A stretch of 64,000 nucleotides of DNA from Gordius sp. MW1 (taxonomy: Eukaryota > Nematomorpha > Gordioida > Gordea > Gordiidae): positions 2,914,001 through 2,978,000 of the forward strand of contig OZ038532.1 in assembly GCA_964036665.1 (NCBI GenBank). Direction: 5' to 3'. This document shows, piece by piece, positions 43,201-58,200 of this stretch (the first letter of the stretch is position 1; each line of letters begins with the position of its first letter). The notes under the pieces were generated by a model. The model did not search any database. It was given only the letters and a program-made list of their open reading frames with translations, and was not told where the DNA came from. The translations under genes and the position numbers were made by a program.

Positions 43201-46200
43201 TGTGCAACCACCCTCTTGATGAAGTGAAATATGTAAACCTATTAACATTTGTGGGCTCCAACTGGACATCTTTTAGGCAAAATCAGAAAGTTGGAACTTT
43301 GTATGAATGGATAAAATCCGTGAACCTGAAGAAAGAAACAACCCACTACAAATAATCAATATAGGTTAAGTTTTGCACAAAATGTAATCAAAATATCGAA
43401 AAAAAGGCGGCGCAAAGTGATTTTTGTTGTGTTGGAGCGCGTCATTTAAGACCAGCGCTGTTGAAGGAGTAAACAGACTTAGTACCATAACCATTACAAC
43501 AGTCCATTGTTAGATGCGCTTCACTAGTGTAAGGTCCCTTTTTTCTGATTCCCTCCCCCATGGTCCTTATATAAAATTACTATGGGGCGTGCGCTGTTGT
43601 TTTTATTGCACCGCTATGTGTACAGTTTATAATTACATTAAACCATAGATTGATGAATCAAGGTATGAGGGGAAGGTTTTTTTATAAATTAACAACAAAT
43701 AGCTAACACCCCCCTTCGTGGATATCATATGGTACATTAGAGTCAATATGAATAAATAATATACTATTGGTCGGTTTGCAACACACTCACATTGAATGTC
43801 TTCAAAAGAAAAGGAGACTGGCTCTTTTATGCACATTATGTTTATGACACACCTCGACACATAACAAAACTGGTCAAAATTGAGACTTTAATTGAAAACA
43901 CTTTCGCATCTTTCTTTCTCACCAAACTTCGTTTCTTTCAATCATTAGTTATTTACATCGTTGAACACCCTAAGCTACCAATGGAATAATGGCTTTATGA
44001 TTGATTTGCCTTAGGAGACCAACAACTTTTTAACATGACAAAATCTAGGACCTTGTGTTACAAGAAGACCTTGGCTTTGTTTGGTCTACCTTTGATTCAA
44101 CAAAGACTAACGGGCGACTTAATCAGACACTCCAGAATCCCCTGGTATATTTTAAAATTTTGATCAAGCCTAGAGATTCAATAAGAAAGGCAGACCAAAA
44201 TTTGTGGTCTGTTTTTGTTTAGTCTAGTGATGGTGAAATAGCGTTTGATAGGCGCTACAGCTATAGCATACACTTAGAGCGCTAAATTTATAGCACATAG
44301 TCAATTAGAGGTGCTAAAGCTATAGCACATAGTCACTTGGAGGCGCTAGAGGTGTAGCACATAGTCACATAAGGCGCTATAGCGTGGCGCTAACATTGTT
44401 ATAAAATTTATAGGTTAAATTGCTTATTATGCGCACAGTGGCACCACATGTGCATATATTAATGCAATTTAACCTATAAATTTTATAACAATGTTAGCGC
44501 CACGCTATAGCTTTAGCGCCTTCAAGTGACTATGTGCTATAGCTCTAGCGCCTTATGTGACTATGTGCTATAGCTCTAGCGCGTCCAAGTGACCATGTGC
44601 TATAACTTTAGCGCAACTAAGCGACTATGCTATGTAGATGGGAGGCGCTACACGCGCTGGTGCTAAGCGACCATCACTAGTTTAGTCTACTAACACCCAA
44701 GGTTGACTTGTTATTTCTCTCAGTTTATATACGATAAACGTGTATATACTATGTAAAAATTCTGGTTTCATACTTAATACATACCTGGTCTGTTTGCCAC
44801 TATATCAGCAAGCGACTCTTTGTATCCTTCACAAGTTGTATAAGACTTGAATTTCCTAGCAATTTGACCATGGGCGTTCGCAGGGGGGGGGGAGCAATTT
44901 CAATACAAAAACCCTAAGAATTAAAAAAAAATATGTTATGTCCCCCCCCCCCCCACCCTAATTAGCCAGAGGGGATCCGGCTGCCTCCACTGCCTAATTA
45001 GGGGAGTTGTTTTTTTTGGTCGCCGGAAAATATGTCGAGACCTTTTTTTTTGCTCTCAGGGAAAAAATTTCAGCCCCCCTTCCCCTAATTTAAAACCTGG
45101 GTACGCCCATGAATTTGACTACTTTTAGGCCCCGAAACCGTGAATTTCTTCTCGCTTGCCTAAGTTGTACTTAAGCCAGTGGCCTCTTTATCATCTAGTT
45201 GATCAGCCTCATTCTTCACTATTGCAACGGTCTTCTTCGCAGCTCTCTTTGCATCCTCTGTTATACTTGATAATCTTCGGACTTTTTTAAATTTATGTTA
45301 CCGACTATATAGTATAAGAATTTTATTTCCTAATAAATTTTCTAATTACTTTATCCATGGACTTAGCCAAGGGGGTGTAGGGAGGGGCTGCCCCCCTCTC
45401 AATCCAAAAATGTATTAAAATATAGCCTGAAATTTCAAAAATTTATACCCTAAATCATTATTGCCCCCCTCTCACTCCAATGCTGGATACGCCCATGGTT
45501 TGATTCCCCACTCTTATTCAAAGCTTTGTCTCCTTTTGTCTGTCCTGTTACCTGTTTTCACAAATACCTTATGTCCGCATTCAGCATCTTACATTTCATT
45601 TGTTGAACTTCGCTTCAATTTTATGCTACCCAATAGTCTGGAGCCTTTTAGCATTTATTGATTAATTCGAGAATCATTTACATATTCCTTTTTTTAAAAA
45701 AGTATATTTTCGAAAGCCATAACTAGTAGACGATGTTGCCTGGCCAATTTTCCACCGTTTTTCTTTGCAATCTTTTGTAGTGATTCAAGGGGGAGGTCAA
45801 ATAATTATTTTTTGATTTTAAACATAATTCTGTTGAAACGGTCATCCCGCCTAAGCCCACGCTATAGTCTATCATAAAAAAAGTGATAATAAAATATGAT
45901 GAAGCTTTATAAAAGATATTTATAGGTCTTATATTTATATATATATATATAAAATCGAATAAAGGCATGGAAAATTGCTAGGAAGATGCATCTAAATATA
46001 ACCTTTTGCCTATATTAAACCAAATTATGGTTAAAATTTGAAGAAATTATATTTTGCCGCCCACCTCTTTTTTTACACCAACTTAGTTTATTTTGTCTTT
46101 CTTTCAGTGATGATTAAACTGATTTACAAATCTTTTGATTCGATTGTTTTTGTCGCGGTCTGTCCACTTTGGGAAAACGTTATTTTATGATTTAAGAATC

Positions 46201-49200
46201 ACACATCTGATCCAATTTGAACCCTTAGATTTGTTTTAATTATTAATAAGTCTGGGTTGAACCAAATTAGACTCCTGCAATGTAAATTTTTTCAAAAATT
46301 TTTATTGAATATACATTTGATTTTAAACATATTTCCTTAAATTACAAAGTGATAAAGATCAAATCAAAAAATTATTCAACTTGATAAAGTTTTTTGAGTT
46401 ACACTCTATTTATCATAAGCGATGTCATGTCGAAAATGTGGAAAAATACATAGTAGAAATTCATGCAAATTTCATTTTTTCGACACTCTATACATATACA
46501 AAATCAAATTTTTTACAGAGGTTGGGTTCAGAAAATTGATGAAACATACATCATAAAGAGACATCTTTTTAGCTCGCGATTTTAACTTTAAATATTTGTA
46601 GGAACAATAAACACCTATCTTCCATCGAACTTTTTAATCTTAAGTTATCTTTTTATATTTTTCAAACTTTATTAGCAGTTTAAAGTCAAAGACAATCGGG
46701 ACACGAATTTTTTATGAAACCTAAAATCTATTATTTTGACATAGTACGGCATTCGTCTTTTGCTGGCTTGTTAAAATAATTATAATATATCTTAAAAGCT
46801 AAAAAATACAAATTACGTTAAGGCCAAAGTTTTAATAGCAATTTATAGAGTTAACGTTCTGTAAAAACGACACTCAAAATCAGTTTAAGTTTATCTAGTT
46901 CGATTTCCATCAGCAAACTTATATATTTTTCTTAATTTTTACGTAAAAAATATTAGCTATAATTGTTAAAAATCAATAGAGGTCTTGATTGTTTGCTAAA
47001 TAAAATAAGCACTACCTATTTCAATCATTATTTTTTGAACTTGGAAAATTTAAAAATATCAAACTTTTTACTTAATTTTTGTCTAAATTTAATATTACGT
47101 ACCAAAGCAACTGCTGTGGATTGGCTTTGGCTTAACAGGCTATAACGGGAAATTGTCTCCCCCACCCTATGAATTATTTTCATAAATTAACTCGTTGTTT
47201 TATGATGTGAAATAGTGATAATTTATGTTTAATATTTTTATTATAGTAAAGTTGACGCTTATGTTGGTTTAAAAATCAACTGAGTCCTTTGTGCATAGAC
47301 TACTCATTACATATGGTTTGAATGGTTAATTGTGTATATAACTTTTTTATCCGCCATATTGAAATATGCACTTAATTATATTTTTTTCACAAATATTTAA
47401 GCTAAATTAACTAAAGGGTAAACAGCATGATACTTTGGAGAATCACCGCAATGATTAATTTTGAATCATATGAAGGCTAAATGAATATTATAAAATAGTT
47501 TATAGATGCCGCTAATTATATTAAAATATATTTGCCACAATAATATATTTTTAATAATGTTTCTTTGCATTTAACTTGTTGGATAATCGTTTTTTCGCTC
47601 ATTTAAATAAGTAATTTACAAAATTTACTAACCATATATATATTGAAGTTTCTTAATTGTGTATATATTTCAATATGGCGTGAATGGCCTAAAGAATTAA
47701 TATCTTTTACGCTATAATAAAGCTTGTTTTCTAAAATATGGCAAAAACTTTATGTTATTTCTTAAAGATTTTGCACTCTCAGACTTATTTAACATCCTTT
47801 CATTCCCCTCTCTTCAACTAAGGTTAGAATGAATAATTACCATATAACAGTTTAATTAATTTTAATTGCTATGCAATTTATGGGATCGTTTTTTGGTGTC
47901 CGTCCGTCGTCCGTCGTCCGTCGTCCGTTACCCTCCCTATCTATTTGCATTGGGTATATTAGGTTATCGCTTTTTTAAATTAATGCATGAGAAAGAGTTG
48001 CCCCACCCCTCATCTCTATCAAGAGGTGCCCCACCCCTCATCTCTATCTCCCTCGCTTTCGGGCGGGGTCGGGTTTTAATTGCTACTTTAAATTAATGCA
48101 TAAGTATATCTATATTTAAATTTTGGTAATTGCTATGCAATTTAACTAGTTTTGGGGTTAGAATCCCGGAGTTTTTTTCGACTCTTATGATTGTTCTTGT
48201 TACTATCATTGATAATAAGACTTTTTGGCCGTCCGCTGGCTGCTGACCAATGAAAAAATGACCATTGGCCAAAATGTGAATCCGAGTTTATTTTTTCGTT
48301 TTTTTTTTGACTATTATGATTGTTCCTGTTACTACCATTGCTATTATGACTTTTTGGCCGTCCGTTGGCTGCTGACCAATGGAAAAAAATCACCATTGGC
48401 CAAAATGTGATTCGAAATTTTTTTTTTCGTTTTTTTTTGACTATTATGAATTTATATCCACTTTTACCGTGTCCTGGCTGCTGACCAATGGGAAAAAATG
48501 ACCATTGGCCAAAATGTAATTCGAAATTTTTTTTTTGACTATTATGAATTTATATCCACTTTTACCGTGTCCTGGCTGCTGACCAATGGAAAAAAATGAC
48601 CATTGGCCAAAATGTGATTCGAAAATTTTTTTTAGTTTTTTTTTGACTATTATAAGTTTATATCCACTTTTACCGTGTCCTGGCTGCTGACCAATGGAAA
48701 AAAATGACCATTGGCCAAAATGTGATTCGAAAATTTTTTTTTTCTTTTTTTTTGACTTATGAATTTAAATCCACTTTTACCGTGTCCTGGCTGCTTACCA
48801 ATGAAAAAAAATGACCATTAACCAAATTTTATATATAACCTAAAAATTTATTATAGATGGTCTAACAGCCAGCCAACTATGTAATATATATTTTTAACCT
48901 TATAAATGCTTATATATTTTTTTTTTGGGTTAATATATTTCGTTTAATTAGATTGTGATTTCATAGAAAACCTAAAAAGTAATATTTAAAAAAATAATAT
49001 AGGTATTAGATTCTAATTTACGATAAAATATATCGATAGAAACTAACACAAAATTCGAAACCTCCTTCAAAGGTATAATCATAGCCCGTTATTTCTAATT
49101 AAATTGAATCTACTATTAAACTCAAACACGAATTGTACTTTATTAGATGGCGCGCGTAAGTTTATATAATTAGTAAAATTTTTCTACGTGTCATAGATAT

Positions 49201-52200
49201 TACACCGCACGTGTGGCAGGGAAATGTCTGATATTTTTAAAATGAAAAGGTATTTTAGGAATCTGAAAAAATTATTTTACCCCCGGCCGCCCTGGGCACC
49301 TACGGGTAAAGTTTCGAGCGAATCGGGCTGGTAGTTTAAGAATTTAGCCCTTTTTTAAAACTAAAGAAAAACTTTTTTTTTTAATTTTTTTTTTTACATT
49401 AAATTAATATTTTGTTTTTGTTAATACCATTGATAATATGACTTTTTGACCGTCCGCTGGCTACTGACCGACGAAATATATTGATTTTCTAAACATAAAA
49501 CACAACTTTATTATTTCATTATCTATATAAATAACATAATAACTTCTACTATTTTAAAGCCAGCGTGGTATAGTGGTTATAGCGCCGGCTTGCGAACTGG
49601 AGGTGTTGGGTTCAAGTCTGGGAGGGGACAAATTTTTTTTTTAAATTTTTTTAAATTAAATTAATATTTGTTCATGTTAATACCAATGATAATATGAATT
49701 TTTGACCGTCCACTGGCTACTGACCAATAAAAAAATGACCATTGGCCAAATAAATCGAAATTTTTTTTCGTTTTTGAATTGGTTAACATTGATAATTACC
49801 CTATGTCCTCCCCTACAAGGGCCTATAACTAATTAACTAATTATTTTGCATCTAATACCCCCTATAGGCATTCTCGCCCCTTCCCACCTTTCTCGCCCAT
49901 AAATTGCATAGCAAATATGCTACGTTTATACGGAGTATAGAAGAGTTCCCCCTTCCCCTCTTCCCTTCCCCTACTCCCCTTCCCTTCTCCCCCTTCCCAC
50001 GAGGGCCGAAGGCCCGAGTTCTAAGTAGCGATCGGAAAATGATGTCGTGCCGTGCTCGGGCCAAAAATTACAAAAGGATTTTAGCTAGGTTTGGCTAAGG
50101 ATGGGCTTGGGCTGAAGAAATGCATATTTTATATCAATAAGGTTCAATTAGTATTGATTATTTGAAGGCTACCATTGAGGCGGTTTTTCCTATTTTTAAT
50201 CAATTCCACATTAAATAAAGGGAGGATGACCATGAAATTTAACCTTGGATTGGGATGGCCATCGTAATCCCAAAGGCATATTTATCGCTCTAATACGTAA
50301 CACGGTGTTCTTTCTTGCTAAGTATAAGCTATTAAGCTTGAGTTTTTGCTATGAAGAAGGAAAAAGACATTTTTAATAATAATTTTCTTTTTTTATAACA
50401 CGTTTATGTGTTTTTCAAAGCTAACACCTTATTGTTGTTTTTTGTTTTGTTTTGTTTTTGTAAAAAAGAAGAAGATAAACTATAGAAATAGACTCACAGT
50501 TTTGCCAGCTATATTATTTTGTTACCTTGGGTTTACTTCTATTATTCACTAATTGTTGAGTTAGAGGCGATTTTACATCCGGTTGCGACCTGACGCCAAC
50601 CCTCCACTTTTTGTCCGCGAACTTGGGACCGTCGTAGGTAGTGTTACATGATAAGTGTTGTAAAAACGGCTGGGTTTTGTTAGATCGACCTCGGTTTTAG
50701 TCCATAAAACATGGTTCGTGTTGAAAAAACTTAAAAGCTTTCGGGTCGGGTGTTTAATGGACTAAAACCAAAGATCGATTAAACAAAACCCAGCCGTTTT
50801 TACAACCAATAATAACAAGTTTTAGATTTAATAAAGTTTTTTTAAATTTAAATAAACCCGGATTGGACAATCATCGACCTTTTTAAAGGTCTGGCCGAGC
50901 ATGCCCAAATTTTTAAAAATAACTCTCCAACGCCCCCTATTAATTGGGGCTTTAACCACGGTTTTAATAAACAATAATAATTTAATGTTTTCTTTCGAAA
51001 TCTTTCTTATCGGGCAATTCGAAAACTAAATCTGGTAGTAGTATTATTTTTTTAATAAGAATTTAGGATTATTAGTTAATATAAAATGACCATGTAAAGC
51101 GTATATAAAATATAACACGAAAACTAAATAAATTATGTAGAAATCTCTTTAAGCCAGATCCAGACAAGGAGTTTTTATAGGCTCGGCCGCATGGGCGTAG
51201 CCAAGGGGGAGGACAGGGAGGTACGACTGCCTCCCTCTAAATCCAATTTTTTTTTGAAATTCATTAAAATTATGGCTAAATTTTCATAAAATTATCATTT
51301 TGCCCCTCCCTAAATCTCTATTGCCCCCCTCTAATTCGAATGCTGTCTACGCCCATGCCCGTCCGATTTTTTGAATTTAAATTGTCTCAAATAAACAAAA
51401 TTTTGTTGTCCTGAACTAAATATGTAAATTTGCGGGAGGGGGGGGGTGTGCTACACTTTTTGTTAAAACCTTAAAAATATTAATTGTTTTTGTGTTAAAT
51501 CCAAATAATCTAATGTACTTAAAGAAGGGGGCGCTTGCCCCTTAAAGTTTGCGATTTTGCCCCCCCCCCCTCCTTCTCTCTGCTAAATTGTAATCCTGTT
51601 TAAACCCATGTCGACTTTGGAATTCCATATTAAGATTTGACTTTAATTGTAATATCGGTAAATAAATCATTGAAGAATTACATTCTGTTTTAGACGAAGA
51701 GAGAGGCAAAAGGGCCATTTTCTCTCGGGCTTTAATTTATTCTTGATATTCAGTCTTAAAAATTATAGGAATTTTTTTATACATATACTTACCAAATCAT
51801 TTGATGCTGTAGTGTAGAAAACGTTCCTCCCCTGTAGGCATTCCAGTTCGCATTGACATTGTCTCGTATTTTATTACATATAATAAACTACTACAAATGA
51901 TGATACATCACCTTTGAACCAAACTGTAACAACTTGTATATTCTTGTTGTTATATGCTAAAGGAAAAATTATTAAATTGTCTTGCCCACCACCTCCACTC
52001 GCACTTATCGTGTTTTTTTACTAGAATCATTCTCTACCACTTTAATGGTATTGTGCCATTGATTCATATACACATTATATATGTACATATAGGTCACACC
52101 TCCCCCCTCTTCCCTTTGCTGACAAAAAAACTTTGTCTGTAAGGTTCAGGTAAAAAGAGAAGTTTTAATAACGATTCAATAAACGCTTTTTACTTTAAGT

Positions 52201-55200
52201 TTGTATTAAGCTTACTAGGATCTTCAGAATTGATCTTAGGGGTTTTATGAAGTAATCCTTAATAAATTCAAAACATTCTGATTTGAAATTGAATTTAACA
52301 ATTAATATTTATTTTAATTTTGATAGAAAAAAGTTCTAATATTTTAAGAATTATTAGTCCTCGTTCAAAATCTAAAATTATTGAATGATAGATTTTACCT
52401 CCTGCTCCTATATATTGACTTTAGTAAGCTATAATAGGCTCTATATGGATAACTTTTGCGTGTTCACGAGCGAAAATATGAGAATCCCTTTGAATTTTAA
52501 TTATAATTTAGAGAAAAAAATTCAGAAGTTACCGTTAAGAAATGGCTATTTTACAATATTAAAGAATCACCTTAAACCAGGTCTAGCTCAGGTCGGAATT
52601 CAGGTTTGAATTGGTATAAAATAGTTTTCTATCCTAAAGTTTTCTGTATACAGGGAAATCCTAAAAGCACTTGATTTGATATAATCTCTCCGGTATATTG
52701 ACTGTGTAAAGGAGGGGATATTATAGCCAGTACCACCCACTCACGTGTAGATATAATTATTGATCAATTTTTTTAATGAACATATCAATGGAATGTGCTG
52801 CTTACAGAAGTGGAATGGTATCTTTAATTGGCTCCCCTCCGAGCATTGGGCCAGAAACTTTTTTTGCTATAAACTTTTTTTCACGTACATATTGCTGCAC
52901 ACAACTCTTGAATGTAAGTTAAGATGGGAGAAAAGCGAGATCCTAAGCCAGAGAAATTCTAATCTTGATATCATCCACCGAACACATGGCTATTTAAGGG
53001 ATATTAATAAGGGGAAGGGGGGGGGAGGGTGTTTAAAGTTTTGCGTGAAAAGTGCACTTAATTGATAAATGGCTGGCTGGCTGGATGTTTTTATCATAAG
53101 CCCCCCCCCCCCTCTCGACATGATAAAATTTTTTTGGATACCCTAAAGCTATTTCTTTCCCCTAAAATTTATATTTTTTTCACTTTGGGTTTATAGATAT
53201 AGGTAGGTGTAGGTGTATACTAGGAGATAAACAAGTATGAACTCCATTGCTCTCACTCTCATCTCTACCTATAAAATTATTGCCCCTTAGCAAGATTATC
53301 CCTCTAAGCCATATATAAACAAGACCCGCCCCTCCCCCACCTTTGCTATTATTAAAGGTAAATAGCTAGGTAGGTATGGGGTGATTTTGACCCCCCGTCA
53401 TTCCCTTATTTACTATATGTGTATGTGGGGAGTGAGAGAAGGGGGGGGGGAAGTCTATTTCTTTGGTCGTGCCTTATATACATTTATAATTTTTTCTGCC
53501 TCGTATATACATACTAATTTAGCATTGATATCCGAGCATCGCTTACGCTTATTTAGTATTATATTACCTAATCCGAAATTTAATTATATATACCTACTAC
53601 CTGTTTGGAAATTGCATTGAATTCATTCCTGGGGATTAGGGCGAGATGAAAAAATTCAAGAAAGCCTTCCTATGTGGATCATCTGTAATTTGATTTGAAT
53701 TTATAAATACATATATAGATAACGTATGTTTTGGAATTAATTTATAATTTTTTGATATTATCGGATTTTGTTAGGCTAAAGTATGGGTCTATAATACATA
53801 TTCGTAGGCGTAGCCATGGAGTGGCAGGGAGAGACGGCTGCCCCCCCCCCCTCCCTCTAACCTAAAATTCTAAATTTAATATAATTAAGGCTAAAATTAC
53901 TAAAAATTATAATTTTGCCCCTCCCTAAATCATTACTGCCCCCCCCCTAAATCCAATACTAACTACGCCCATCTAAATTTAAAATATGTAAAAATTATCT
54001 TTTGTTCAAATTACCATTGGAAAACATCACTGATTTTTTATTCCATATCAATAGCCTAAAAGATTTAAATTGGTGAAAAAGCAAAGAAGCAAGTAACGTT
54101 ATAAAAAACACTGTAACTTAATGTAAAAGGCTTTTAAAAGTTTTTGTGTGCATATGGACGCGGTCATTATAATACCGTTTTTAAACGTTTTTCATTCCCA
54201 TTTTCTTATGTATTTTTATAAATATTAATTTTATGTTGAATTTTCATGGGTTTTTGTTTGAATAAATTTATTTTCTCTCGTTTCATTAGAATATCATAGC
54301 TAATGTATTGAATTAACTTAGATAATTAAGTGGAAAATTCGAAAAAATATGTTTTTGGCATTGGAATTTTAGAAATTTAGCTTGAAATTTATATTTTTTA
54401 CCATTTTCGTTTACCCCATCTAGACAAAAACACTCAAGTTTTAAATAAAAGTAAAAAATATATACTAAGCCACTAGCTCACTAAAAAGGTTTTATGATGA
54501 ATTTATAATTTACTTACTGTACTGTAAGATTTAGGATTCGTTTAATCCGGCATGTTATTTAGCATCGATCATTTTTCTTTATTCTCGTGTTAATGCATCC
54601 TTCTTTAATTTTATCACGTTTGCGACAGCTCATAGAAAGATAATTTTTAGATTATAGCGGAGATAAAAGAGAGCGAAAGAAAGGAGGATGTTAGTTACAC
54701 TGGCAGATCGTCAAATCTTTATTAGGTATTGCATGCGACAACGGGAGTGGCCATCTTGAATTTAGCAATTTTTAGGATTGACGATATGTATGTTAAAATT
54801 CTGCGAAATACGCATCATTTGGTCCTTACAATCCTAGATCCACTGGCAAAACGTTTAATATGCTTGATAAATGAAACTTTTCTTTGAGGATATTTTTTTT
54901 TAAATTGTATATCCTTTAGGAAATAAAAGATGGACCAGCGGGTATTTTTGATTGAAAATTGTATGTATATAAACATCTTACAACAACTTTTAAGCATTAA
55001 CACTACATAATAAATGAATTGTTTGATAACTTGTTAGGATTTTTTCTAATCATTTTGCCTGTTTCTCGCAAAACATATCATTTTTTATATAATTGACTCA
55101 TAAAACATGCTCATTATTCAATGAATATTACAATTTAATGTGCTATGACAAAATCAGAATTTAACGAAAGGTCCATGCTTTGAAAATTATGTGTTTTTCT

Positions 55201-58200
55201 TTTTTAAATTTGAAAAATAAACCTCCACCGAATTTCAATTTTTTCAGATGAAACAATTGTACGTTATCCACTTATTTCAATTAAATGTCATTTGTAAGGA
55301 ATGGAAGGGAGGAGCGGACCGATATTCTAGGGGGGTTAAATCACTCCCCCCTCTTTCACACCAAAAAAATAATTTTTTAAAATTACTTAGGTTATTTCTT
55401 AAAACATGTAGCCCATTTGAACTAGACGAAAAGTCATTTTTGTCGACCCGAACCCCACTCGAAAGCATTTTTTAATTTTCTGACCCCATGGTCGGGTTTC
55501 GGGTCACCCGTGCTGGTCTCTAATTTGAACTATACCTTGGGACATCATGATAGTTAATATTGATTATTTTAATTTTCTAAATGGGTAGAGAGCGTCGAGA
55601 CTTTCTAATGCAATTGAAATTTTTGCATCGTTAGTAATTTTTTGCCATGTTGCGTGTAAAGCAATTGTCAGAATTTATGGGTTTTTAAGCATTTAGCGAT
55701 TGTTTGAAACAATTATATTGAGCAAAAATGCTATTTTTTATTAATACTCTGCATAATATCAATGGAGAATATTGGAATCGACTTGAATTCATATGATATT
55801 CACCATTTTTTAGCAATAATATAGATCGGAAATATAATTTCCTTCCAAAATCAAAATTTTAATGTTAATCTATGATTTTTTGTGATCGCCTTAAGTTGTA
55901 AAACACAGCTAGGTTTTGTTTAGTTGATCTTTGGTTTTAGTAGACTAAACATAAACAAACCGACGGTATAATGGTCTTTTTTCCTAGTCGACCGATAGTC
56001 ATAGCTATACCAAGGGTCGCCCAAACTCCAACCGTTTTAACTTTTTTTAATAGTTTGGAACACTCCTTTTGAAATCTACGTTAAATTTTTTCAAAAAATT
56101 TGGATCGGCCTGGTTAGAAATAATCCCATTTTGGGATAATATAAAATGGCAAAGATACACTGTTTTACAAACAATGTTTCTCATTAAAACGAACAAATGC
56201 GATGTTTGAATTTTCAATTATAATGATGCTGACATGCCCCAGAAAAGTCTTTGTCTAAAATCAATAATTTTCACTTGTCATTCGTTAATTATATCGATTT
56301 TCCACGGAATGTATTTGAAAATAAATAATTATTTACAAAAAAAATTATTATCACAATATCGAAAAGTACTTATATTCATAAATTGCATAGCAATTAATTC
56401 ATAGGTGTAGCCAGCATTGGGATTAGAGGGGGGCAATAGAAATTTTAGCCATAATTTAAATAAATTTTAACAAATTTTAGGATTTAGAGGGGTGCAGGCG
56501 CTCCTCCCTGCCTCCCACCCCCCTTGTATGCGCCCATCCCCATGGATTTAACTATATGTTAATGGGGATGTTTTACGTAATTTTAAGCATTTTCAATGTT
56601 TTACATTTTTTCACCGAACATAATTTTTTTTCCATTTAGGGGTAGCTCACTATAAACTTTTGAATATAAATATTTAAATTTAGCAAAACAAACAGCGTGT
56701 AGTTTGTTAATATATACCCATACTTATAAAGTATCAGCTGTTTGCCAGTCTGTTTATTGTATTCTTAGTCTATGATTATAACACGCTTCTCCTTTAATCC
56801 TTAGAAATATTCTGAAGATGATGAGATCTGTGGGGAAACACTAACTCGAACCACTAAATTAAAACCCGTCTCTAAAAAATGTCATAAAAATGGACATGGC
56901 ACTCATAACGGTTCGATCTCCAACAGCTGTTCTGGGGGAACGCGCGCCAAACCCCGCCCTCATAATTCTCACTCCCACGGCCACCACCACCACTCTCACA
57001 ATCGGCACCGCCCCTCCCCCCAGGAGGTAGACCCTCCCTTGCTGACTAATGGGCACGCCCACTTGGAGGAAGTCGAAAAAAAAGATGAAAATAATGAGAC
57101 CGAGCCGGTCTGTAACCCACCACCCGCCGGTACTGATAATTCATCCGATACCGAGTCCGACACTTCATCCACTACGACGTCCGGGACGAGTAGTAGTTAT
57201 ACCCTATCCGCTCTTCAGCCCGCTCCTACAACTCGTGAAGAAACGAGCAAAAAGGTATTTAATTTTATTGAATTAAATTAAAATTTTAAAAATTAGATTT
57301 TACGTCTTTTTTGTGAGTGGATCGAATTATAAATATGAGTATTGATTCTGATGGCAATTTAAATTACGGGTTTTATAGATTTTTCAAAATTTGATCTAAC
57401 ATATTAATATAATGGTATATGAGATTTTAATTTAAGGCGGGCAAAAACTTTGATTAAAAGAGTAAGGGAAAGGAGTTCAAATTTGTTGGTAAATAGCATG
57501 TATATACCAATAGACATCTCAGTCTCTTTTAAAAAGTTTTTTAAATATGACATCTAGTGTTGTAAAAACGGCTGGGATTTGTTTGAGCGACCTTTGGTTT
57601 TAGTCTACTAAACATAAACTGACCAACGTTTTTGGGTATATTTTTCCAAGTCGACGCAGACTACTCATAAAAAATATCAAAAAACCTTTGTTTAGTCCAC
57701 TAAAAGGTCGGCCAAACAAAATCCAACTGTTACAACATTTGACTATTTGATTAGATGGTTAAGAATATTAAAGATATTGCTATCAGTGGTCAGATTTGTT
57801 TAAATTTGTACGCCCGAACTCGGCCTAGTCCGATTTTAAAATAATTTGCCCGCTCGATCCCTCCCGAACCCTTCTAAGTGTCGACCCGGCCATTCCGAAA
57901 CTACCTGGCCCGAAATCACATTTTTTTAAATTTACCATTAATTTTGTTATATTAAAATTTAATTCAGGATTCTTTTTTGGATAATACCTCGATTTATAAA
58001 CATTATAAATCAAAAGGTGACAAAATAATACACTTTATTAAAAACCTGCCCCATTCTTTTTAAAATGTCCGCCCAAAAGTCTAAGGGGCCGGGCTTTTCT
58101 GGTCTCTGTTGGCTGTTAAGAAGATTTTTAAGCTCGTAAGAAATATTTTTTATGTTGAATATTTTAGTTAAAAATTAATTATTTTATCCATCTGATGATG

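Larger units (their letters stand above)
39564..56804. other. dlg intron 3, about 17 kb, repeat-filled
   Basis: Holds the repeats listed between 40 and 57 kb. I found no further dlg exon, but a small phase-0 exon or an alternative first exon could be hidden. Stretches 45.7-47.2, 51.6-53.3 and 54.0-55.2 kb show nothing beyond AT-rich DNA; open frames there (for example 52385-52609 and 52760-53065) lack motifs. Confidence 0.5.

Noticed and set aside
43759-43989. Plus-strand frame reading like a protein
   Set aside because: No start codon in context, no splice partner and no family; kept only as an unassigned note.
49562-49633. Functional tRNA gene
   Set aside because: Boxes A and B are present but acceptor and anticodon stems do not pair, and the sequence is embedded in a dispersed repeat.
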